The position numbers and the translations under genes were made by a program. DNA of 64,000 nt from Jackrogersella multiformis (lineage: Eukaryota; Ascomycota; Sordariomycetes; Xylariales; Hypoxylaceae): the NCBI GenBank assembly GCA_902806575.1, contig CADCXD010000005.1, positions 744,001 to 808,000 of the forward strand. The letters are read 5' to 3'. Under the pieces are notes generated by a model. The model was not told the DNA's origin, ran no database searches, and was given only the letters and a program-made list of their open reading frames with translations. Shown here piece by piece: positions 35,782-45,838 of this stretch; the stretch's first letter is position 1; the number at the start of each line of letters is the position of its first letter.

Positions 35782-37062
35782 GCGTTCTCTTTTTGCAATT
35801 GTACTGTTTCAATACATACCGATATACACTAGGTACACGCATAGTTCTATTTTATTTATTTTTGCTTTTTCTTCTTATCATGCGTGAAATCTTAATTCTG
35901 TATCGATCGGAGCTGTGCGGTAGTCACGTGAAGTTCGACTCCCCACTTCCAAGGAAAGACCTGGAAGATGACATAAGTTCGTCTTACGTAATGGTATATT
36001 TCCTATGCATTTATCAAACACCAATCTGTGTGGGTTCGGATCCCACTGCAAGCATTAATCTTTTTTTCCCGTCTTCACTTTCTCAGTATCTACCTCGGTA
36101 CGTACGCAATTACATAGTAAACGCATGCTACATGGTAGATGTATCATGCCAAATCCTAACAACTCTATCTATCTCGCCTATATCGGTACCTGGGTAAGCA
36201 ACATAATTAAATTTCAACAGAAAATACAACTGTTATCCACCAATATACATATATACGAGCTACACATCACGGCTAGTGTTGCTCAATCATCCCCCTAATA
36301 CAACAAATCATCCCTATCCTTATAGATTACAGTGTGACCTCTTCCTGCCTTATATGCAGCTTGCAAACACCATCTACCGCTCAGGGTGAATACGAGGATC
36401 CACACACTACATATGTAGGTAACCTAAAGACTTCAATAGCCTTTCTACACCAAAAAGGCATGGAATTCGGCACTTGAGCCATCATTTCAAAATTATTTCA
36501 CATTTATTCATCAGATATCTCCAGTAGTAAGCCCTAAAGCCCCGGCCCACATACTTCATCCCCTATCTGGGGTTAAGTGAATTTCAATTGAATACTCGCT
36601 TTATTGGTATATCCTTAATGATCCCTCGGCCATGCCGTTTGTGACAAAAAAATTCAACCAAGGCTCGTTATGTCTCTCCCGATGCCGCAACACATTAAAA
36701 AAAAAAGTTCTATCCGGGACGTAAATCACGTCCATAGCCACGACTTCTCCCCCTGTATGCCGTAGTAAAATAGGAGACATCAAGAGGAGTTGGGTATGAT
36801 GTTAAAAAAATAAAAAATATAAAGGAAATCGTCGTCTGCGCCTCTAACCTCGAGTTATCTTTCGTGAAATACAGAAACAAGAATGGAGATAATTCGTAGA
36901 TTGAAACATGATGATAGATGATGAATAATCAGCCATCTAAAACGTAACGAGCAAGGGTCTTGCTCATCCATTTCCCTTCCAAGCGTGTCGCTCATCGTGG
37001 TCTCGTGGCGGGTTGGCGCATTAAACAGAGGACAAAAAAAACGTATTGATTCGGAGACGGCG
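35782..37062. other. AT-rich spacer with tRNA T-arm relics
   Basis: Contains two sequences resembling the T arm of the neighbouring tRNA, at about 35925-35950 and 36027-36053, the second followed by a T7 run. The rest is AT-rich without a recognisable gene; the long frame that crosses the tRNA is fortuitous. Confidence 0.5.
36027..36067 (+). pseudogene. Degenerate tRNA 3' half (T arm plus Pol III stop)
   Basis: GTGGG-TTCGGAT-CCCAC forms a perfect 5-bp T arm with 7-nt loop, almost the same as that of tRNA-Leu 300 bp upstream. A short acceptor-like tail and seven Ts (36061-36067) follow. No matching acceptor 5' strand, D arm or anticodon arm is found upstream, so this is a relic at best. Confidence 0.45.
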
Positions 37063-38976
37063 TCACCTAAACGTAGTGTATGGACCTTCGACTTTTATGT
37101 CTTTGATCCCTTCCGGCATCATTCGAAGCCATTCGGCCCAGCTCTCGATGTTGAGAACTTCCTCGGTCAACCGCATCGAAAATGTCAATTGCGGGCCGAC
37201 TTGATTCTCCGGACTGTAGAGTGTCCGTGGTGGTTGCGGTGGAGATAACGTAATCGAAGGTAACCTCGAGTTACCGGAGATTTGTATGTGCAGCGGCGAG
37301 GGGAAGCATATGGAAACCCCCTTCTCCGGATGTTTGTCTTGGATGATCTTGGGGTAGATGGATAGGAGTTTCGAGTGCAATTCGGCGGCTGAAAGGGGGT
37401 TCGGAAAGCGTTGGGTGGCCCGTGTCCGGAGCTGGTCGGCTAGCGTCCTAGTGAAGCTATTTCGGTCTAACACATCAAAGTATTCCTCCGACGAAGACGC
37501 GGCGATGAGTTCCAACACACCCTTTTGCCGAACCATCTTTGAAGACGGGTAATATGCAGCATCCATAATAATTAGCGTGTCGGACCGAGCTTCCTCCAGA
37601 ATTTGTTGGATACCGCTCCATCGGATGGTCGAGGCCTTCGCACGATCCCGAGAACTACCTTGGGTTAGATTCGCCACCAAAAACAAAAAAAAACTAATCC
37701 ATCATCTGGGCAACTCGCCTCGCTAGAACCATCTCCCTGTGCTCATCCAAGTAACTGTACCCATTATAGTACACGATTTTTAGAACGTCTCTGGTGTCGC
37801 TCTTGTCCGTGAACTCATTGATGATTCGCGAGAGCCATCTCCACGAGTTGGTACAGCCGTCCGACGCGGATGACGGAATCTTGAGGATCTCAAACGCGTA
37901 CCGGTAGTACTTGTCGAAGACTGTACCTAATTCTTCCACCGCGGATGCTACACCGGGGTTTTCATCATCCTGCCAATAGATTAGGAGCGCGCAGACGCCG
38001 CTGTAACGGCTGCGGTGAGGCGAGGAGAGAATCCTCGAGGCCGCGTTCTCCAGGTCTGCCTTCACCGTGTCGATGCTCGGCAGAGGCGTGTAATTATTCG
38101 ACGCGGCAGCCAGAGGAGACGTAGAAATAGGCTTCTCCAGCCGCGGACCTGAGGGTAGAGGCGTCCGAATCCTGGCGTCGCTGAGCGGTGGACGGCCTGG
38201 CGCGCTCTGTGCATTATTAGGAACAGCGGGGGCGGAGTCAATCTCCATCTCCTGAGGATCTTGGGTGAAGTGATGCCTGACATGGTTCGGCGCGGGGCTG
38301 ATCGGTCGACCAGCCAAAGGCGCTAGATCCTGCAACGGACTAGACGAGCGATATTTCCGCATAGCATCTTCCCATGTCATATTATGATGATTGGGGTGGC
38401 ACTTTAGAGGGTGATCATGTGAGCATCATACTAATAAATAGAAGGGGGAAAAAAGGAGGTAGATCGTAATATGTGACTTACGGCAACCCTCCGCCTTCTG
38501 CAGTCGGCGCACGCACCCAGCTTCCGGATCAACGCAGCTTTCTCTCTCTGCTGAGCGGACAGCGGCCCCGTACGCCGTCGACTAGCTCGACGGTTGTGGG
38601 AGATCTCCGATCCATCCTTGACGGAGAATATGGACTGGGACGACTCTACACTATAGGCTGTCGAGTTGGTGTCAGTCGAAGCATTGGAGACCGCCGTCGC
38701 GTCGGTAGCGGCCGTCGAGGTAGAAGAACCTGTATCTTTCCTGATAGGCGTCGCCGACTGACTTGGTGATGCCGGGTGGCTCCCATGCTGCACGTGCTCG
38801 GGGTGTGCTCCTTGGTGGGGTTGTTGAAGCTGCTGAGAAGTTTGACGATGATGCCCACCGGACTGCTGCTGCTGCTTCTGCTGCTGCTGGTCGTGTTGAT
38901 GAGAGACGTGCTGAGCTCTATCCTCAGTCTTGCTGTCTTTAGGAAATGCTTCCGACAGACTGGGTGCCGGATGCAT
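37063..38976 (-). CDS. Caspase-like-fold protein lacking catalytic dyad, with N-terminal half zinc cluster
   Basis: Model: complement(join(37063..37654, 37719..38401, 38482..38976)), 589 aa. Seen: a Gln/His/Ser-rich disordered N-terminus, then ACADCRRRRVACHPNHHN (about 155-172), with C-x2-C-x6-C like the first half of a Zn2Cys6 cluster and His residues in place of the second half. After a Pro/Ser linker comes a caspase-like p20 layout: GVCALLIYWQDDEN, FEILKIP, RDVLKIVYYNGYSY (376-382, where active relatives have YYxGH) and SDTLIIMDAAYY (424-428, where active relatives have DCC). ELIAASSSEEYFD and SFTRTLADQLR follow. Both catalytic His and Cys are therefore replaced, so proteolysis is unlikely; a binding or scaffold role is inferred. 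The second intron is GC-AG. The start is the first ATG in frame (38976); an upstream exon is possible. Confidence 0.8.
37655..37718 (-). other. GC-AG intron in the caspase-like gene
   Basis: The 64-nt intron begins AG|GCGAGT and ends CTAACCCAAGGTAG. Splicing here joins REMVLA to SSRDRAKASTIRW in frame. Without it the frame stops at a TAG within the intron. No GT donor nearby gives a correct phase with a normal intron length. Confidence 0.75.
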
Positions 38977-39376
38977 GTCGTTCAGGGCGCTTAGCACGAC
39001 AATAGCACGGCTACCTCATAATGAAGGGCGACGAAGATGGCTCGTTCGCGAGCACTATACACAACATAGACGAGAAATGGACGAGGACGGCTCCGGAGGT
39101 GGAGAATTAAACGAGGGTGATAATGAAAATTGCCGCGAAGTAAAATAAAGAAATATGTAAGGATATGTATGTAGTTAATGGAACGGGACGAGTACAGCTA
39201 GTACCGTAGATCTAGGTAGCCGTAGCCTCTAAGGCGCAAGCGTAGGCTGATCCACTAGATGTAGGTACTATGGTAAGGTGTAGGTATTTATTGGGGGTGT
39301 AAATGGCTGCATGTATGTTGTATGTTGTATGCTAGGTACCTAGGTAGGTATGGAGGTATACGAAAGTAGAAGTATA

Positions 39377-39423
39377 AGTATACGGGAGTATGTATACGGG
39401 AGTATGTATACGGGAGTATATGA
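39377..39423. repeat. 14-bp tandem repeat TATACGGGAGTATG
   Basis: Three consecutive near-perfect copies of a 14-bp unit. Confidence 0.85.
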
Positions 39424-40205
39424 AAATGTTATGAGAAACGTATGGGAACGTATGGCGATGGTACGGTGATTATGCGACTAAGGGCCATTGGGAGGTACAA
39501 ATTGTATGAATTGTACAAATTGTACTATCCATGGGGATACCTCTAGAGGTAAGGTATTGTACGTACGAGGAATACAAGGAAGGGAAAGGTAGGCACCTAC
39601 CTACCTAGGTAGTGGTAGCCAGCCCGATGAGACTTTTTTAGTTTCCTATACTTCCAGTTCTCTCTTTCCTCTACTACCTACTAAACTACATACTACTACC
39701 ACCAGGTAGGTAAGTACCGGTATAGAAACGACGAGGATCGTGTGTAGCTTCCGAGGCGCTGCAATACCAAGGCTCCAATGAGAGCTCTTGCTGCAGTTGC
39801 TGTTAGGTACTTGTACTATGTAAATATTTCAATCCATACCTACCTCCTACCTGTGCGGGGCCAAGCTAATAAAGTTCTCTCCATCTTTCCACCTCACTCA
39901 CGCTTCTCACCTAGATGGATACCTAATATACGGGGCGACGTAAAGTATCTCCACTCTCTAAATCTTAGGAGGGTTACTTTGCCTGATCGACCTGGTCTAC
40001 TTTACCTACCTAGTTCCCAGGTTAACTTTAATTTACCTAGGCCTATTCTTTTTTCTCTTACCTACATGGAAAGCACAGCGCAAGGCGGGGCCTGAGCAAC
40101 ATTTGCTAGCTGCTATCCATCATCTCACTACATCACTACTTAGCACCTACCTACTATAATTATCTTTATTTGATTTTTAAGGTATAGACACTTTTTTTTG
40201 TTTGC

Positions 40206-40223
40206 TACCTACCTAGGTAGGTA
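40206..40223. repeat. Perfect 18-bp palindrome centred on CCTAGG
   Basis: TACCTACCTAGGTAGGTA reads identically on both strands. It is the clearest complete form of the dispersed palindrome family. Confidence 0.9.
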
Positions 40224-40968
40224 CATACTTTATTTAACTCTAGTCTGCTTAGCCCCATCTCGTTTATCTCATCTTTAGGTCTCATCAGAATCATCGTCAC
40301 TTTCTTTTTCTTTTGCCTTCGAATCTTCAAATCATGAATAATAAGGCCGCTGCGTCTCATTCCCCCGAAATTACCTACAAGCTTACCCAAGGTCAACATA
40401 TTTTATTATGTACAATTTGAACCGCAGATTACCAACCGATATAATAATAATAACAACAACAAAAAAAACAAACATGGGGGGACAGCCCAACTGCAACTTG
40501 AAAAGGGAGGAGGATTTGAAAGTTGCTCTCCCATGTATCGTTTCAATCTGATTTTGGCCGTGGCTACGGCGGATCTCAGGTAAACACGTGGTAGTCTATT
40601 CCCTATCCATTTTCCAACTCTCCCGCCAATGAATCCTTCGGCCCGCCAATCATCTCAAGCGCCAGCGCAGACGTCGCAGACATACAGCCCAGAGATGTGA
40701 CACTCCGAGTTCCCACACACACCCCAGGCCCGTCGACCGTAGGCTCTTCGGTCAAGAGGCGAGGCGATGCAAGGCGACACAAGATCAGACACGTCTGCGC
40801 TGGTGAGGCCACACATTACTTACCACCTACCGACATTTACCAATCCATCTATTCATCCATCCATCCATAGGTACCTAGGTAGGTAGGTATGAGGCATACG
40901 ACATAGGAAAAGAAGAGGAAGAAAGGAAACCTACCTCTGGGTATTTCCTAGCTCTGCCTTGGTTTATT

Positions 40969-41010
40969 GATATTATTATTATTATTATCATCATCATCAT
41001 CATCATTATT
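40969..41010. repeat. ATT/ATC trinucleotide microsatellite
   Basis: About six ATT units followed by about six ATC units. Confidence 0.85.
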
Positions 41011-42483
41011 TCCAAGTGCATCCACTACTTTACCACCTACCACCACCTACCACCTACATACCTTAGGTAGGTACTAGGTAAGATACTACGTCCACGTCCC
41101 TTCGCGCGCGGGTGCCCCTTGTTATTCCCCCCCTCCCCCTTCTATGTATTGTCTTGCCTCTATTTTTATTTTCTTGTTTGTGGCCCGTCTGCCGCCCTCA
41201 TCCGATGCTGCGAAATGCAAATCTGTCACAGGCGAATATGCATCCTTCACTCGGTCTACGACGCGATGCCATGGATTAGTCCATGCATTCTTCCCCCCTC
41301 GGGTTAACTGATTTGTTCAGCCGATATGAGCTTTATGCAGTTGTTTGTCATCTGACGTCGATTTTCGATCTACGATGGGCTCTAATCCCCGTGACCTATT
41401 ACCATTTTACTTTATTTTTATTTTTATTTTCACTCTATTTTTTAATAGGTTGTGCCTTGTTCTCCTATCCCATGTTTGTCCAATCGCTCCGGGTTACGGC
41501 TGAACAAAGATTTCGTGTTACCCTCATACCGATCCGCGTTTAGGGGGGGGGGGGAGGTGGAGGGGGTTTTAATTTTTATTTCTCCTCTTCACCTTTCCCG
41601 CGCTTCCCCTTCGGTGGCTGGGCTAGGTTGGTAGGTCAGGTCTTCTCGGTCAGACACGGGTCCAACCCCCCTTTTCTGTAGCTTCTCCCCCCTCCTTTAA
41701 CTTATAGTCGACCATCATACCATCCCTTCCAGAATCCAGACGGGGGAATGGCGTCAATGAATTTGCCGAGAGGTATACTATGGTAGCCCGGCCTCTGCGA
41801 TCTGCATCACTCGGAAAAAAAAAAAAAAGGTGCAGAGGCCTAATTCGCATTTCCCATTTCCCCTATCTTCAGCCCTGGTACGTCCTTCGGTCACAGTTCC
41901 TGCAAGACTACGTCGTCTTTTTGGTACACTACCACATCATTCACCACATTCCACCGTTTCTGGAAGGTCGGTAGAAGGTGACTGGACGGAAGCCTCTTCG
42001 GCATCCCCTCACCGAACCCCCGAGCTGGACTAGACGCAATTTGATAGGATAAAAAGTCCTCGCAAACATATTCTTCGTGGGGACCGCGAGCTAGGTATGT
42101 TGGAACTCTTGGCATCCTTTACCTCCGCACCAGTACCGGGGACCGCGAGAAAAAAAAAGATTATTATTACCTCGTCCCGGTGATAATACCAATCAGGAGT
42201 TCTGCATGGGGAACCCAAGGCCGCTGTAGGAGCTTCTTGCTGCTCGTGGCTGGTAGCTTGCACAGCATATTCATATTATCCCCTGTCGACACGTCCAGTA
42301 GGATTATGATATCAGGCATTTGGGGGCCAAATTCGAAAGGATTAAGGATGTTCCTGGACTCGTCATACGTATTCAAGGTTCCCCCGCAATGGAAGCGTTC
42401 CGATAGAATTGCCTCAATGTCCGGTCTAGGATGGCTTCGCTGAAAGTTTCCCTGGCGAACGAGCTCTCGTCTCAAATCACTTT

Positions 42484-42820
42484 ATAAGCTACCGACCAGA
42501 TCGCTGAATAATTATGGGAGCCACTATCGCGCCCAGTTTGACGCATCGGCGCTCGCTCCAGATATGGCACAGTTTTGGGACCTAGAATCAATATATGAAG
42601 TGCAGCTCCTCATAGTAGGAAAAAGAACCAGCAGCTCACCTATTCGTATACGTTGGGCACTGGAATCATCTGTCACCACGCCATTGGCCAGCAGCGGCCT
42701 TGCATGTTGATAGGTAATCACTTCCTGCGCCAATAAAGACGCGACGAGAACAGCGAACTGAGGAGGTAAAAAGCCCGAACGACTGATTTTCAGCTTTGCC
42801 CTTTCCGGCTCTTGCCGCAT
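42484..42820 (-). CDS. Possible small hypothetical protein (low support)
   Basis: An ATG at 42820 opens 59 codons (beginning MRQEPERAKLKISRSGF) that reach a GTGAGC donor near 42642. The next good acceptor (ATTCTAG, near 42585) continues the frame as GPKTVPYLERAPMRQTG to a TGA near 42480. The protein would be about 98 aa with a hydrophobic patch FAVLVASLLA. I recognise no family, and the flanking sequence is unusual for this spacer only in lacking tetramer repeats. It could equally be chance or a relic. Confidence 0.25.
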
Positions 42821-44875
42821 ATCTTGCTACTCTAAACAAGCAATACCGTTTTCTACCGCATTATATTTACCTTACTAGTTATCTATATATAAAATCAGCG
42901 TCTTAAGCATGCCATTCCTCGAATCCGAGAACCCGATGTATGAGGCTGGTTCTGCCCGGCAGATTCTACAATTGGTAGAATCTATTTTTTCATAGTGGTG
43001 AAATCGTCTTTGTCATGACCGTGTAAGCCAGTGAAGTCTATTGGCCATTATGCCTATCATGTATATACTGGTAAGCATCTCTCAGCACCCCTATTTTACG
43101 ACTAGGTCGAGTAGATTTAGACATCCACCACGAAGCTCCTTGTTCAGACACCAGGTATATAACGTCAAAACTCGAGAAAACGTCGTACCGGTGATCCCAT
43201 ACCTGCCTCTCCCCGGTCCCACCCAAAACTCTCTACTGTTTGCCTGAGGCTCGATAGGCAGGCGTCACGTCAGGTACTACAAGGTTTCTCCATGGACGCA
43301 CACCGGGAAGCGAAGATTTAGACTCGTGCCCCAGTCCCCTGGTACACGCGGAATTAATATGACCAACCCAGTGTACGACATATACATCTGGTTCTTCCTG
43401 AAACACCGGCGACTCTAATATCTGGCGTATCCACCGACCCGGCTTCTCGCGCCGATCAAGGGAGGCTATGTATGAGGACCGCCATGCGGTTCAGAGGCTG
43501 ACTTTATCGTATTATCCCATTCTGTCATATATCTCCTATCCTATCATATTATATCCCATGCGTATCCCCACGACCAGAACCATACCCAGAGGTCTGAACT
43601 AAGACCAGCGCAAGGCGTACCCCCCCGCTACGCTACCAAAGACACTACGACTGTGTAAAAGGATAGTCTAAGCATAATTCCCGTATGGGCCGTATCTAGG
43701 TAGAGCTAGCCAATTGCGTCTTGTGTCCCTAACGCAACGCCGCTGATCTCCAACTGCTGGCTATTATGGGACTCCGACCTGACCGGGAGGACGTCGAGGC
43801 TCGCTTTGCTTGCTTACCTACCTGCCTACCTACCTACCCTACCTCTCTCGCCCTCTCCACCTCCCCCTGCCGATGGATTTGCGAGAGGGCCGCCGCGTGT
43901 CGTACCAGTAGAAAGCCACGCCGTGTCTCGTCGTTGCCGCTTTGGGTTGGCTCGCTTATACGGCTCGGCTGGCACGTATGTACCACCTGGGGCCAAGGGC
44001 AAGCAAGGTTTAAGGCTGGGGTCTGTTGATGCCTTACCTTAGCTACCTAAGGTAGGTAGGTATGTAGGTAGGTATGTAAACAGATACGCTGATATCGAGC
44101 TTAGCATCACGATACCCTCTCGTGTCGTATGCCACCACCTCCCTACCACCTGAGCCGTGCCATGCCATGCCGTGCCGTACGTAGGTGGGCTCGCTGGTCC
44201 TCGGGCTGACGCTCCACCACTGCCACTACCAACTACCACTGCCAACTACGAGCCACTCACTACCTACCTACCTAACCTAGATATAGCACTGTAAGAACGA
44301 AAACGGGATGGGACGGATGTAGAGCAGCAGCAATAGCAACAACGGCACCAGGAACGACAACACTAGCACCGCCGACGACACCGCTTCCCCACCCTGCGTA
44401 CGTGGTTGCCGACAGCCTAACGAGCGTATCTCGTCCATAGCAGCAGGTAGACGCCGCTACCTGCGGTTTGGGTGTCAAGACCCCATTGGCCTGCCCCCTC
44501 TCCTCCCCCTTCCACATCCTGCGCAGGCGGCCTGGCGCCGGGGCTGCCGCTAGCTAGCTAGCTGCTGTGGTGGTTTGGTTTGGTTTGGTCCGGCCTTCCT
44601 AACCCGTCGCCGTGCATCGTGGGTCTGCTGCTGCTACTGCTGCGGTATGGTACCTATGGGTTGTGGATTGCGGATGGTGACGGCTTGGGTTTGGGACGTC
44701 TGTTGAGCTGCTGCGCTGGGATGGGATGGAATCGAATGTGTTGAGACAATATGAAGATGACGGAGAGCCGGACACCCGTCGAATCGCTAGTGCGTGCTGC
44801 TAGATCAGATATTAAGAATACCCCTTACGATCCCAGGCGAGACCTGCGTCGTGCGTGCTAGGGGGGTAGGTAGGT

Positions 44876-44945
44876 AGCTATGTAAGTAAGTGGCTATGTA
44901 AGTAAGTGGCTATGTAAGTAAGTGGCTATGTAAGTAAGTAGGTAA
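44876..44945. repeat. 16-bp tandem repeat GGCTATGTAAGTAAGT
   Basis: Three to four copies of a 16-bp unit, flanked on both sides by GGTA tetramers from which it probably grew. Confidence 0.85.
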
Positions 44946-45838
44946 GTAGGTAGGTAGCTACACAGACCCCCAGCCCTAGAGCGCGAGCAAGATCTAGGGG
45001 TCCTCTGCGGGAAGATGGAGACTTTTAGTCATCGAATTTCCTAGGTGGTTAAGGGGCATGAGATCTAGTAAAGGATGTTGAACTGCTGGATACCTCCCTA
45101 CCTACCTAGGTACCTACCTAGGTAGACAATGCCAAGTGACGGCGATAGACTCGCTATCGATTCCGCTCGGGAGCGGTAGGGATGGGGGGTTCTCGGCTAC
45201 CGGCTTGGGCTGGAAATGTCTGACTCTGACTTGGACTCGTGTGCCGTGTGTCGTCTTAACTCATGACTCGTCACCCTTCGTACTTTCCCGGTAGAGTGTT
45301 TGGGTGTGTTAGGTTGCTTGTTGGTTGTACGGTAGACAGTCCGTATTGACCTCCAGATAATCAACGAGCAACTCAGCTAGAAACAACCAGTGTACTTGGC
45401 CAATCAAATAATGAACAAACCAATGGATACACGAATAGAAGACTTCTATCCACCTGGGCCTTGCGTATTGCTTGAATCTAGAAATGGAGAGTTGATTGTC
45501 AGCCAGGGTGAGAATTATCGTGATTCACCTTCGTAGAAACACTAAAAAGACTAACAGGGAGCGAGTAGCAAGCAGTATGGCAATATAAATTGCTTTTGGT
45601 AAACGAATACCAGCATGTTGAATAAATAAACGACCGGTTCTTGATTAAAATTGTAAACTTGAGTTTGTATGATTATATCAAACGACCGAACCCAGGACTG
45701 CCAATCCCTTCCATACGCCAACCTGTCTCCTTCTATGCGAACGTGCCTCAATAAAGTCATATCGTCAAAATCTCATGGACATATCCATCATTACAGAAAA
45801 GAACCGGGAACAGAACACTACAACTAACTGGAAATCCT

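Larger units (their letters stand above)
38977..45838. other. 6.9-kb gene-poor spacer
   Basis: Lies between the start of the caspase-like gene and the 3' end of the phospholipase gene. It holds a 14-bp repeat at 39377, palindromes (for example 40206-40223), an ATT/ATC run at 40972, a 16-bp repeat at 44876 and many TACC tetramers. A possible two-exon minus-strand frame at 42524-42820, continuing past a GT-AG pair to about 42480, has no recognisable domain. A second minus-strand frame at 42167-42475 may be related. Otherwise I see no gene. Confidence 0.5.

Noticed and set aside
35697..36197. 166-codon plus-strand frame
   Set aside because: It runs through the tRNA-Leu gene and AT-rich flank and has no conserved sequence.
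37686..37700. Frameshift at the T9 run between two open frames of the caspase-like gene
   Set aside because: A GC-AG intron covering the run restores the conserved sequence, so no frameshift is needed.
38473..38994. Plus-strand frames opposite the start of the caspase-like gene
   Set aside because: Leu-rich mirror of the poly-Gln codons of exon 1; not conserved.
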